Of a stretch of DNA of 8,895 nucleotides, positions 1 through 6,691 are shown one piece after another. Below the pieces are notes generated by a model, which worked only from the letters and a program-made list of their open reading frames with translations, was not told where the DNA came from and made no database searches. This DNA is from Chloroflexota bacterium. Its GTDB lineage: Bacteria > Chloroflexota > Dehalococcoidia > UBA3495. How positions within the stretch are numbered: the stretch's first letter is position 1; the number at the start of each line of letters is the position of its first letter. The DNA is taken from assembly GCA_022576105.1 (NCBI GenBank), contig JACZRM010000054.1, positions 1 to 8,895 on the forward strand, read 5' to 3'. A program made the position numbers and the translations under genes.

Positions 1-2
1 CT

Positions 3-329
3 GCGGATTACTACACTGGGCAAAACGAAGCCGATATAGAGGACCTATTGGGCCAGGAATTCTACACCGATCTAGTAAACAAGTGCTACGGACTGGAAGG
101 CAGCAAATTGGTGGCCCTAGATGAATCGCAAGATTTAGTAGTAAAGCAAGCCGAGGATCACTTTAGAACATTACCTGACGAAATACCCGAATTCGATCAT
201 TATTCACCAGCATCGTACCTGATTGAACATTGGGCAAAGCTTCAGCCTGAAATTAGGCACTCCGAAGATGCCTTAAATCGCTTTGACGCGCTGTTCACCG
301 ACTTGAACGTGTTGTTGCCTAATAATTGA
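3..329 (+). CDS. C-terminal end of an OLD/TOPRIM-type AAA ATPase (partial)
   Basis: The frame is open from the window edge (codon at 3-5) to a TGA at 327-329, giving 108 residues with no start in view, so the gene begins upstream. A TTG at 48 could serve as a start but is not needed. The peptide contains DYYTGQNEADIEDLLGQEFY, which resembles the end of the TOPRIM nuclease part of OLD-family ATPases, where an I-E-D-L motif followed by F-Y is common. These proteins couple an ABC-type ATPase to a TOPRIM nuclease and often serve in phage defence. The ATPase motifs would lie outside the window, so the family call rests on a short match. Codon choice (cta, gta, tta, ata) is clearly AT-richer than in the next gene, which suggests recent transfer. 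A different AAA ATPase C-terminus is possible. Confidence 0.6.
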   Translation, partial: ADYYTGQNEADIEDLLGQEFYTDLVNKCYGLEGSKLVALDESQDLVVKQAEDHFRTLPDEIPEFDHYSPASYLIEHWAKLQPEIRHSEDALNRFDALFTDLNVLLPNN

Positions 330-379
330 GCCTCATGCTATAGCCCGCAAATCGTCCCTTTGTTTGCGCCCAAAAGTTA

Positions 380-407
380 GGCCGGACTCACGCTTGAAAC
401 TCCGGCC
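380..407 (+). terminator. Possible terminator hairpin after the OLD-type gene
   Basis: A perfect 7-bp GC-rich stem, GGCCGGA (380-386) with TCCGGCC (401-407), encloses a 14-nt loop and lies 51 bp past the stop of the partial gene. It is followed by ATTTGC rather than a true T run, so intrinsic termination would be weak. It could also be a protein-binding palindrome. Confidence 0.3.
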
Positions 408-509
408 ATTTGCTTACCCCGTTTATTTGGAGCCATTCTCAGCATACCCAGCATATTAACCCGGCCGCCGCCGATTAATCCCATCAGATAATCTCACGGA
501 CTAATCAAC

Positions 510-563
510 CGGGGATTGCACCCCGCAAAGGACACGCAACGTCCCCAGGAATCAACCCTGGGG
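510..563. repeat. Two neighbouring small hairpins
   Basis: CGGGG (510-514) pairs with CCCCG (521-525) around a 6-nt loop. CCCCAGG (543-549) pairs with CCTGGGG (557-563) around a 7-nt loop. They are 17 nt apart, about 80-180 bp upstream of the antiporter gene. They could be a short structured RNA, a leader element or a decayed intergenic repeat. No known riboswitch consensus was recognised. Confidence 0.3.
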
Positions 564-623
564 GCTGTTCATTTGCGGATTATGGTTAATTCGACCCTAT
601 CTACTGTGGAGCATAAATGAAGT

Positions 624-629
624 TATAAT
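624..629 (+). promoter_or_regulatory. Candidate -10 box for the antiporter gene
   Basis: TATAAT is a perfect sigma-70-type -10 hexamer about 80 bp upstream of the GTG start at 707. No good -35 hexamer is seen 16-18 bp upstream (601-606 is CTACTG), so it would be an unassisted or atypical promoter. Confidence 0.35.
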
Positions 630-706
630 AAGTCTAATGGCAGTATAACGTCGGGAGGTTTGCGAGTATCGGAACCCTACTATCGTTCGCTTTCGCGGCT
701 TCCGGC

Positions 707-2572
707 GTGGAAGACTTTGGGCTGGTCCGTGACTTCGCCATAACCATGGCGGTGGCCGGAGGAGCCCTGGTATTGTTCCGCTTCCTCAAACAGCCGCCGG
801 TCCTGGGCTACCTGCTGGCCGGCGTCATCATCGGCCCCTTTACCCTGCCCAACCCCCCGGTGAAGGACGTTGACACCATCCGTTTGATGGCCGACCTGGG
901 CCTGGTCCTGCTCCTTTTCGGAATCGGATTGGAATTCGGCTGGCAGCGCATCCGGCGGGTGGGCTCCAGAGTAATTATCATTGCTCTGGTTGAAATGACC
1001 ATCATGTTTGTGCTGGGCTATGAGATTGGCATCCTGCTGGGCTGGACCGGCTTGGAGAGTGTATTCCTGGGCTCTGCGTTGAGCATCAGCAGCTCGGCAA
1101 TACTGGTCAAAATGCTGCGGGATACCGGCAGTCTTTTTGCCACCCGTGGTCGGTTGATCGTGGGCATACTGGTGGTCGAGGACTTCGTCGCGGTTATTTT
1201 GCTGACCGTGTTGTCTGGCATCTCCTCAACCGGCTCCACCGACCCGGGCGCAATCGGTATGTTAGCCGCCAAACTGATTATATTCGCGGTGGCGGCCCTG
1301 GTGTTTGGGGCGATAATCGCGCCCCGACTAATCCGTTTTGTAGAGCGCTTTCATTCTGATGAAACTCTGCTCATCTCCAGTTTGGCGCTGTGCTTCGGAC
1401 TGGCCCTGGCCGGTCAGCAGTTGGGCCTTTCGGCGGCGGCGGGCGCTTTCTTGATTGGGACCGTGTTGGGCGACACCGAACATGCTGAGGAGATTTCTCG
1501 GGTGATGAATCCGGTCAGGGATATGTTCGCGGCACTATTTTTCGTGTCCATTGGCATGCTGATGGACGTTTCGCAGTTTGCCGACTTCCTGGTCCCAGCA
1601 TTGATAATCAGCGTGGTGTTTATTTTAGGGAAAGTGGTAGCCGATACGCTGGGAACTTTCTTGGCGGGCTACGATGGACGGACCTCCCTCACTGTCGGCA
1701 TGGGCATGCCGCAGATTGGGGAGTTCTCATTGGCTATGACCAAGATGGGAGTGGAGCAGGGTGCGGTGGGAGCATTTCTTAACCCGGTAGTGACCGTGGC
1801 GACCGCAGTTACCGCCTTAGCCTATCCTTTCATCTACCGGTCGGCTCATGGGCTGGCCGACTTGCTGAACCGTCGGTCGCCCGCCGTCTTGAAAGATTAT
1901 GGCGAGTACCTGTTCTTTTGGGTCGCAATGCTGCGCAGCTCCTTCCAATTTCACAGCCCTCATGCCCGTAGAATCCAGCACTCGGTGCGGCTGTTGCTGC
2001 TCAACCTGGGCATAATTGTGCTGCTGATCGCCATTGGGACGGGCCTTCTGCAGTTCACCGGGCCCTTGGCTGGAATCATCCGAATGCAAGAGAGCCTGTT
2101 GGGGTTGATCATCGGCGGCGCGGTGGTGGCATTGTGCGTGCCACCGGCGATTGCCATCTGGCTTTCCTTACGAAGGTTGACCGATGGAATCGCTGATTAT
2201 GTTCTGCCCGGCCAGCGGTCCGGTTCCAGCACCAACCTGAGGCGAAACCTGCGAGTGGTGCTGCGCGACAGTATCTTGATCGTCATTGTAGTGTTGCCGG
2301 TAATCTGGGGCATACCGTTTATTTTCAGCCTGTTTTCGTTGGGAATCCTGGCGGCGCCGGTGCCCATTTTGATCTTGACCGGGGTGATTGCCGGCCTGAC
2401 CCTGGCGGCTTTTCAAATTCACCGAGTGCTGGAAAGCACCTTTAGCCGGACTTTCCTGGGTATCGACGACCCCCGTCATGGGGAGAATGACGATCTACAT
2501 TTCGTTGACGACGATGCTCAGCTCCATTCCGCCGATATGCTGGACCCGGAGCGGTTTCCCAGCGAAGACTAG
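707..2572 (+). CDS. CPA2/Kef-type cation:proton antiporter with extra C-terminal membrane domain
   Basis: A 621-residue polytopic inner-membrane protein expected to exchange Na+ or K+ for protons. Residues 1-380 form the Na/H-exchanger domain: QPPVLGYLLAGVIIGP (29-44), the helix-break motif SISSSAILVK (126-135), an acidic pair E158-D159 in GILVVEDF, a Lys in LGK (309) and MPQIGEF (334-340). The acidic pair and the Lys are where CPA2 transporters bind and couple ions. After a linker, about four more membrane segments follow (roughly 424-450, 463-488, 520-546 and 549-572). The protein ends in an acidic Asp/Glu-rich tail. There is no TrkA-N/RCK nucleotide-binding domain, unlike KefB/KefC. The GTG start at 707 is the only standard start codon in the open frame (open from 638) near the expected N-terminus, but it lacks a good ribosome site; GGGAGG at 653-658 is too far away. 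The true start is therefore uncertain. It ends in TAG. Confidence 0.9.
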   Translation: MEDFGLVRDFAITMAVAGGALVLFRFLKQPPVLGYLLAGVIIGPFTLPNPPVKDVDTIRLMADLGLVLLLFGIGLEFGWQRIRRVGSRVIIIALVEMTIMFVLGYEIGILLGWTGLESVFLGSALSISSSAILVKMLRDTGSLFATRGRLIVGILVVEDFVAVILLTVLSGISSTGSTDPGAIGMLAAKLIIFAVAALVFGAIIAPRLIRFVERFHSDETLLISSLALCFGLALAGQQLGLSAAAGAFLIGTVLGDTEHAEEISRVMNPVRDMFAALFFVSIGMLMDVSQFADFLVPALIISVVFILGKVVADTLGTFLAGYDGRTSLTVGMGMPQIGEFSLAMTKMGVEQGAVGAFLNPVVTVATAVTALAYPFIYRSAHGLADLLNRRSPAVLKDYGEYLFFWVAMLRSSFQFHSPHARRIQHSVRLLLLNLGIIVLLIAIGTGLLQFTGPLAGIIRMQESLLGLIIGGAVVALCVPPAIAIWLSLRRLTDGIADYVLPGQRSGSSTNLRRNLRVVLRDSILIVIVVLPVIWGIPFIFSLFSLGILAAPVPILILTGVIAGLTLAAFQIHRVLESTFSRTFLGIDDPRHGENDDLHFVDDDAQLHSADMLDPERFPSED

Positions 2573-2759
2573 CCGGGATTTCGACCATCTCACATCGCCT
2601 TGCCAGTCCCTTCTGCTAAATGGGTCATAATGCTAAAATGAGTCCCGTAGCTAATTTGCACTGGCCGAATCTGCTGGTTGGTGTGCATAATATCTTGGTT
2701 GGCGTAATTTTGAGTGCCTGCAACCTTGATTGCGCCAAGGGGCTTGGTCTGGAGGCTTA

Positions 2760-3704
2760 ATGCGTATCTGTTCATTTTTGCCCAGTGCAACGGAAATAGT
2801 CTATGCCCTGGGTCTGGAGGACCAACTTTATGGAGTTACCCATGAGTGCGACTTTCCAGCGGCGGCCAAGGAAAAGCCCTGGGTGGTGCGCAGCGTCTTT
2901 GAAGGAATGGACCCTCAGCCCACCAGTGGTGAGATTAGTCGGGTTATCTCAGAGCGGCTGAAGCAGGGCCTGGGCATTTACGATATCGATCAGGAGTTGC
3001 TGCTGAAGGCCGAACCAGACCTGATTCTGACTCAAGCCATCTGCGAGGTTTGAGCGGTCTCCTCTCGGCAGGTTGCCGAGACCACGGCCAGTCTGGCCAA
3101 ACAGCCCCAGATCATGTCGCTAGACCCCCAGTATGTGGGAGACGTTCTGAGTGACATCCGTCAAGTGGGCAAGGCAACTGGTGAAGAGGCCAAGGCCGAG
3201 ACTTTGGCCGCCCGGATGCAAGACCGGATCGACGCGGTTGTTGACCGGGTATCGCTGGCCGATCATAAGCCCAAAGTCCTCCACACGGAGTGGGTTGACC
3301 CGCTGATGTGCGGCGGTCACTGGGTGCCGGAAATGGTGGAGATGGCCGGCGGCGTCAACTGCTTCGGCGACAAGGAGACCGGTTCGTTCAAGTTGGACTG
3401 GGAAGAGGTGGTGGCCAGTCAGCCGGAAGTGATCATTTTCATGCCCTGCGGTTTTGATGTTAAGCGAGCGCTGGAAGATGTGCCGACGCTGTCGGCAAAG
3501 GAAGGATGGGCGTCACTGCCGGCGGTGCAGAACAATCGAGTCTACATTATTGACGCCGGAGCTTACACCAGCCGCTCCGGGCCCAGATTGGTGGATGGGC
3601 TGGAAATAATGGCCGAGATGCTTCATCCCGAGCTGTTTTCCGGAATGGTGCCCGAATCAGGGGCGTTGCGTCTTTATGGGGATTTGACTGCGGCTAAGAA
3701 GTAG
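2760..3704 (+). CDS. BtuF-like cobalamin-binding-type protein, candidate selenoprotein (in-frame TGA at codon 98)
   Basis: The ATG at 2760 follows GGAGG (2751-2755) by 4 nt. A single in-frame TGA (3051-3053) interrupts an otherwise open frame of 314 residues ending at TAG 3702-3704. The product resembles COG0614 helical-backbone substrate-binding proteins of the solitary cobalamin-binding type: RICSFLPSATEIVYALGL (2-19), GVTHECDFP (25-33), PDLILTQ (86-92), CGGHWVPE (184-191) and MPCGFD (228-233). Such proteins usually carry C-x-V-C-A-V-S. Here it reads C95-E-V-TGA98-A-V-S, so TGA replaces the second Cys, making CxxU if decoded as selenocysteine. A SECIS-like hairpin follows. No signal peptide is visible, so it is probably cytoplasmic, and no permease or ATPase gene adjoins it. 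All Cys codons are TGC, one substitution away from TGA. The intact downstream frame and conserved motifs argue against old decay. A fresh nonsense mutation or sequencing error remains possible. An annotation pipeline would split it into 2760-3053 and 3114-3704. Confidence 0.8.
3063..3081 (+). promoter_or_regulatory. Candidate bacterial SECIS hairpin
   Basis: TCTCGGCA (3063-3070), loop GGT (3071-3073) and TGCCGAGA (3074-3081) form a perfect 8-bp stem, or a 7-bp stem with loop AGGTT. It lies just after the in-frame TGA, with 17 nt between TGA and loop. In E. coli fdhF the distance is 18 nt and the SelB-bound loop also carries GGU. It fits the usual bacterial SECIS rule: a 16-37 nt distance, a short apical loop and G among the first loop bases. 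An alternative lower pairing GGTCTC/GAGACC (3056-3061 and 3078-3083) competes with the upper stem. I see no clear bulged U as in E. coli; this feature varies between bacteria. Confidence 0.65.
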
Positions 3705-3709
3705 AGCCA

Positions 3710-4144
3710 TCACCGAACGTAAGCCTGGCCTTGATTGGTCAGGGCGTCTTCAATCCGTTGACGATGCGATAGAACGGTATCTTCCGGCAGGTTCCCGGGC
3801 GCAAAGTAGCCGATGTCGGTGCTTTCATCAGAAATAGCCAACTCCCCAGACTGATAGTCGCATCCAAATACTACGGTAACTATTTGGACTATGTTCCCTC
3901 CAGGGTAGGTGGCGATGCTGTGCTGCTTGGGGTCGGAGTAAATGCCGATCAACCGCTGTATCGTCACGTGAAGATTGGTCTCTTCCAAGACCTCTCTGAT
4001 CGCCCCTTGTTCCAGGGATTCCCCTGGGTCCAGCATGCCGCCGGGCAGTCCCCAGAAACCGTTGTCGGCCCGCCTCTGTAGTAACACCCGACCCTGGTCG
4101 TCGAATATCACGCCGTTGGTGGCGACTCGTACCACGTCCGGCAT
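3710..4144 (-). CDS. Nudix hydrolase
   Basis: This is a 144-residue protein of typical Nudix length, counted from the ATG at 4144 (MPDVVRVATNGVIFDDQGRV). The Nudix box follows: GLPGGMLDPGE, then seven residues, then REVLEETNL. This gives the G-x5-E-x7-R-E-U-x-E-E metal-binding signature, with Asn where the final Gly of the motif normally sits. Nudix enzymes hydrolyse nucleoside diphosphates linked to other groups, in the cytosol with Mg2+; the substrate cannot be read here. FDDQGRVLLQRRADNGFWGL is typical of MutT-like members. The frame stays open upstream to 4357, with a TTG at 4261 as an alternative start (183 residues). That extension has no ATG or GTG and no recognised motif, so I prefer 4144, although neither start has a good ribosome site. 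It ends in TGA, 5 bp from the end of the convergent BtuF-like gene. Confidence 0.88.
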   Translation of the reverse strand: MPDVVRVATNGVIFDDQGRVLLQRRADNGFWGLPGGMLDPGESLEQGAIREVLEETNLHVTIQRLIGIYSDPKQHSIATYPGGNIVQIVTVVFGCDYQSGELAISDESTDIGYFAPGNLPEDTVLSHRQRIEDALTNQGQAYVR

Positions 4145-4352
4145 TCGGCTCAACGGTTTTCCAGTGTTATCGAAGAGGCCGGTGGGCGAATCTGCTGGGT
4201 TCAATGCACAAACCTTCCCATGAAATTTACGCCGTAAAATAGGGGGGAAGCCAAAGGGCAACAGACAAAGAGCTGGGTGGTTGGCCGACTCCCAGATACC
4301 GGTGTAGGGAGCCCAGTGTAAGCTGAGAATAGCCAGCGGCCAGTTCGGTTGG

Positions 4353-5054
4353 TTAGTTTAGGCGGTTCCCCTGAAAGGGGTTGCTCTGTTCGGCGTGTTT
4401 CTGCATGATCTGGTTGCCACTGCTCAGTACTGGCAGCAGCTGCTCCAACCGCTGCTGGGTGTTTGAAGATTCCAGGAGCTTTTGCCGCAATTCCTTGGGC
4501 AGTTCAACGCTGGCGGAGAGGCTGGACATTACCATGGAGAAAAGTTGTTCCGGGTCGCTGGTAACGTTAATCTGGCTGTTCCAACCTCCGGCAATGGTTG
4601 CCTGGTGCTTGAGAAAAGTGGTGAATTCCTGGCGGATTCCCTGCACCAGAACATCGGAGACCTGGGCGGCCTCATCCTCCAGGTATTTGACCAGACCCAC
4701 CAGATAAGGCACCTGCTGGATAATCTCCACCACCTCAAACCGTCTCTCTCCCTGGGTGGTAATGTTCATTCGGCCGTCTTCCAAATGCTGGACATCAGAA
4801 ATGCGGGCGGTGGTGCCCACCTGGACCGGCTCGGCTGGTTCGCCCACCTCCTGACCTTCACTGATCAGAAGCACTCCAAAGGGAGTGTCGTGTTCGGCGC
4901 AGGAGCCAATCATGCTTTTGTAGCGGTCTTCAAAGATATGCAGCGGCAGCTTCATACCCGGGAACAGAACCACGTCGTTCAGGGGAAACAGCGGCAACTC
5001 GACCAATTCGTCCGGCGGCAAGTCGTCGGGTGGTATGTTTTGGGGCGTTCCCAT
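4353..5054 (-). CDS. Stand-alone LON substrate-binding-domain protein
   Basis: A 233-residue protein matching the N-terminal PUA-like domain of Lon protease (COG2802 type). It has ELPLFPLNDVVLFPGMKLPL (19-38), HIFEDRYKSMI (39-49), PFGVLLI (58-64), TTARISDVQHLEDGRMNI (81-98) and GERRFEV (102-108). A helical C-terminal half follows. There is no AAA+ module and no Ser-Lys protease domain, so it is not a protease itself; its role (peptide or protein binding) is not established for this family. I chose the ATG at 5054, because the LON domain begins soon after it and a -10 box sits just upstream. A GTG at 5090 would add 12 residues. It stops with TAA at 4353-4355, in the same orientation as the Nudix gene, with a gap of about 208 bp to the preferred Nudix start. 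Confidence 0.9.
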   Translation of the reverse strand: MGTPQNIPPDDLPPDELVELPLFPLNDVVLFPGMKLPLHIFEDRYKSMIGSCAEHDTPFGVLLISEGQEVGEPAEPVQVGTTARISDVQHLEDGRMNITTQGERRFEVVEIIQQVPYLVGLVKYLEDEAAQVSDVLVQGIRQEFTTFLKHQATIAGGWNSQINVTSDPEQLFSMVMSSLSASVELPKELRQKLLESSNTQQRLEQLLPVLSSGNQIMQKHAEQSNPFQGNRLN

Positions 5055-5063
5055 ACACCGGGA

Positions 5064-5069
5064 AGTATA
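5064..5069 (-). promoter_or_regulatory. Candidate -10 box of the LON gene
   Basis: On the minus strand TATACT occupies 5069-5064. A start of transcription about 7 nt further would fall near 5057, only about 3 nt before the ATG at 5054, implying a leaderless or nearly leaderless mRNA. This agrees with the absence of a Shine-Dalgarno sequence. The -35 region is weak. Confidence 0.35.
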
Positions 5070-5157
5070 GTGTTTTGGTGACGCGGGCACAAGTTAGTTC
5101 AAACCTTGAGGTGTCATTGGGGGCTCCAATGCAAAGTGGGAGTGCCAAGAGCGCCCC

Positions 5158-5185
5158 TTGCCTTGCCGGGGGTAGCATATATAAT
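5158..5185 (+). promoter_or_regulatory. Candidate sigma-70-type promoter of the MmgE/PrpD gene
   Basis: TTGCCT (5158-5163) and a perfect TATAAT (5180-5185) are separated by 16 bp. Transcription would start near 5192, leaving a leader of about 40 nt before the ATG at 5233. That leader ends with a strong AGGAGG site (5222-5227) spaced 5 nt from the start codon. Confidence 0.55.
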
Positions 5186-5232
5186 GGGGGGCGTATTGCT
5201 GCAACCCGTACCTGTAAATTTAGGAGGCCGTT

Positions 5233-6594
5233 ATGGGCGCAACCGAAACCATCGCTAACTGGATCGTGAATACCAGCTACGAAGATATACCCCCGGACGC
5301 CATCCGAGTGGCCAACGAGTCCTGCTTCGACCTGCTTGGTGTCATCCTGGCCGGGTCGATGCAGCCGGTCGGCGACATAATAAAGGGATACGTCGAGGAT
5401 TTGGGAGGCAACGCCGAGGCGACAGTGCTGTCCTCCGGTCAGAAAACCTCGCTGCCCAACGCCGCGCTGGCCAACGGCACCATGGGCCATGCCCTGGACT
5501 TCGACGACTTCGGCGGGTTTGGGCATCCCACGGTTGCCATCTTCCCGGCATTGCTGGCCCTGGGTGAGAAGGCCGGCTCCACCGGTCGGGACTTGCTGGA
5601 AGCCTACGTTATCGGCTGCGAACTGGGACTGGCCCTGCAGCACACCACCAAGTACAACCAGATGACCAAGGGCTTTCACGCCACCGCGGTCATCGGCCGC
5701 ATGGCTTGCACCGCGGCCTGCGCCAAGCTGCTGAAGCTGGACCAAGCGCAGACGGTAACCGCCCTGGGTATCGCCGGTTCCATGTCCAGCGGGGTGATTC
5801 ACAACTTTGGCACCATGACCAAACCGCTGCACGCCGGGCTGGTCTGCCGCGATGGAGTGACGGCGGTGCAGCTGGCTCAGCGGGGTCTTACCTCCGGGCA
5901 GCAAATCTTGGAACACCCTCTGGGCTTCACCAAGACGGTGCTGGGCGAAGGCATCTACGACCTGGACGAGATGGCGGAGAACATGGGTAAGCCCTTCCGG
6001 GTGCAGGATGCCCTGATGATCAAGAAGTACCCCTGCTGCGGCGGCAACCACGCGATGCTGGACAGCCTGTTCAGCCTGATGCGCGAGCACGAGTTCACCT
6101 ACGAAGATGTCGCCAACGTTGAAGTTGACCAGTCTTTCCTGTCGATTGTGATGCTCTACGACGAGCCGGACGACGAGCTGAAGGGTAAGTTCAGCGCCAA
6201 GTACAATGTGGCGGCGGCGCTGGTGGACGGCGAGATTGGCATCGGCACCTTCAGTCAGGCCAAGATTGACGACCCGAAGATTCAGGAGTCGATGGGCAAG
6301 GTGCGCAACCGGGTCATGGCCAAAGCTGAGGAGGGCCTCACCGACCTCAGTCAGGGTCTGCCGATCCGTATTACCCTCAAGGACGGCCGGGTAATTGAGC
6401 ACACTACCGCCCGCGCCAACATACTGGGCGCCCAGGCCAATCCCTGGGGATTCGACAACATCAAGAGCAAATTCCAGGTGAATGCCGGCATGGCCCTGCC
6501 CGAAGACCGGGTTGAGGAGACCATCGAGGCCTGGTCGGACATCAATCAGGTAGCGGACCTGACAGAGACCATCCAGAAGACATTGGTGCGGTAG
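5233..6594 (+). CDS. MmgE/PrpD family protein
   Basis: A 453-residue cytosolic protein of full family length. The ATG at 5233 is fixed by AGGAGG 5 nt upstream. Family marks are GHALDFDDF (85-93), GHPTVAIFP (97-105), the FHATAVIGR stretch (148-156), TMTKPLHAG (194-202) and KYPCCGGNHAMLDSLF at the start of the C-terminal domain. By family comparison, His98, His149 and Lys197 sit where cis-aconitate decarboxylase has catalytic residues, though this assignment is by motif only. The family includes 2-methylcitrate dehydratase, cis-aconitate decarboxylase and iminodisuccinate epimerase. No prpB, prpC or other methylcitrate-cycle gene is nearby, so a specific reaction should not be assigned. It is transcribed alone, divergent from the LON gene and convergent with the MOSC gene. 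It ends in TAG. Confidence 0.95.
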   Translation: MGATETIANWIVNTSYEDIPPDAIRVANESCFDLLGVILAGSMQPVGDIIKGYVEDLGGNAEATVLSSGQKTSLPNAALANGTMGHALDFDDFGGFGHPTVAIFPALLALGEKAGSTGRDLLEAYVIGCELGLALQHTTKYNQMTKGFHATAVIGRMACTAACAKLLKLDQAQTVTALGIAGSMSSGVIHNFGTMTKPLHAGLVCRDGVTAVQLAQRGLTSGQQILEHPLGFTKTVLGEGIYDLDEMAENMGKPFRVQDALMIKKYPCCGGNHAMLDSLFSLMREHEFTYEDVANVEVDQSFLSIVMLYDEPDDELKGKFSAKYNVAAALVDGEIGIGTFSQAKIDDPKIQESMGKVRNRVMAKAEEGLTDLSQGLPIRITLKDGRVIEHTTARANILGAQANPWGFDNIKSKFQVNAGMALPEDRVEETIEAWSDINQVADLTETIQKTLVR

Positions 6595-6626
6595 GCCGGG
6601 TTAATTCTCCAGGCCGATTGATGAAC

Positions 6627-6661
6627 GTAGGGGCACTCCGACAACATCGGAGCGCCCCTAC
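6627..6661. terminator. Strong hairpin between convergent genes, repeat-like
   Basis: GTAGGGGC (6627-6634) pairs with GCCCCTAC (6654-6661), and CTCCGA (6636-6641) pairs with TCGGAG (6647-6652). There is one A/C mismatch and a 5-nt loop, giving 14 paired bases. It lies 33 bp past the MmgE/PrpD stop and 31 bp from the MOSC stop, where it could terminate both transcripts. No T run follows on either strand. The GTAGGGGC...GCCCCTAC ends resemble dispersed palindromic intergenic repeats, so it may be a repeat copy used as a terminator. Confidence 0.55.
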
Positions 6662-6691
6662 CGGTTTCGCTTCCAGATTTTCAGTACCAGC

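Larger units (their letters stand above)
330..706. other. Intergenic region with several hairpins, no gene seen
   Basis: This 377-bp gap shows no convincing coding frame on either strand. It contains four inverted repeats: CGCAAA/TTTGCG (346-351 and 363-368), GGCCGGA/TCCGGCC (380-386 and 401-407), CGGGG/CCCCG (510-514 and 521-525) and CCCCAGG/CCTGGGG (543-549 and 557-563). A TATAAT box lies at 624-629, a second weaker box TATAAC at 644-649, and a strong ribosome-binding-like GGGAGG at 653-658. I looked for tRNA and tmRNA signatures and found none. Confidence 0.5.

Noticed and set aside
500..600. tRNA or tmRNA gene
   Set aside because: Hairpins are present, but no T-loop GGTTCGA-type motif or cloverleaf pairing is found.
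2573..2759. Cobalamin riboswitch upstream of the BtuF-like gene
   Set aside because: The 187-bp gap contains GCACTGGCC, faintly like a B12 box, but the other conserved riboswitch segments are absent.
3051..3053. General reassignment of TGA to an amino acid (alternative genetic code)
   Set aside because: The antiporter and MmgE/PrpD genes contain no in-frame TGA, and the first gene and the Nudix gene end with TGA. Site-specific recoding fits better.
4145..4357. N-terminal extension of the Nudix gene up to 4357
   Set aside because: The frame is open but contains no ATG or GTG upstream of 4144, only a TTG at 4261 without a ribosome site, and no recognisable domain.
4482..5081. A 199-codon plus-strand frame
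   Set aside because: It is antisense to the LON-domain gene, whose motifs are unmistakable.
4930..6402. A 490-codon open frame on the minus strand
   Set aside because: It lies antisense to the MmgE/PrpD gene and the start of the LON gene, both of which have clear family motifs. Its translation is low-complexity and matches no family; it is a shadow of GC-rich coding sequence.
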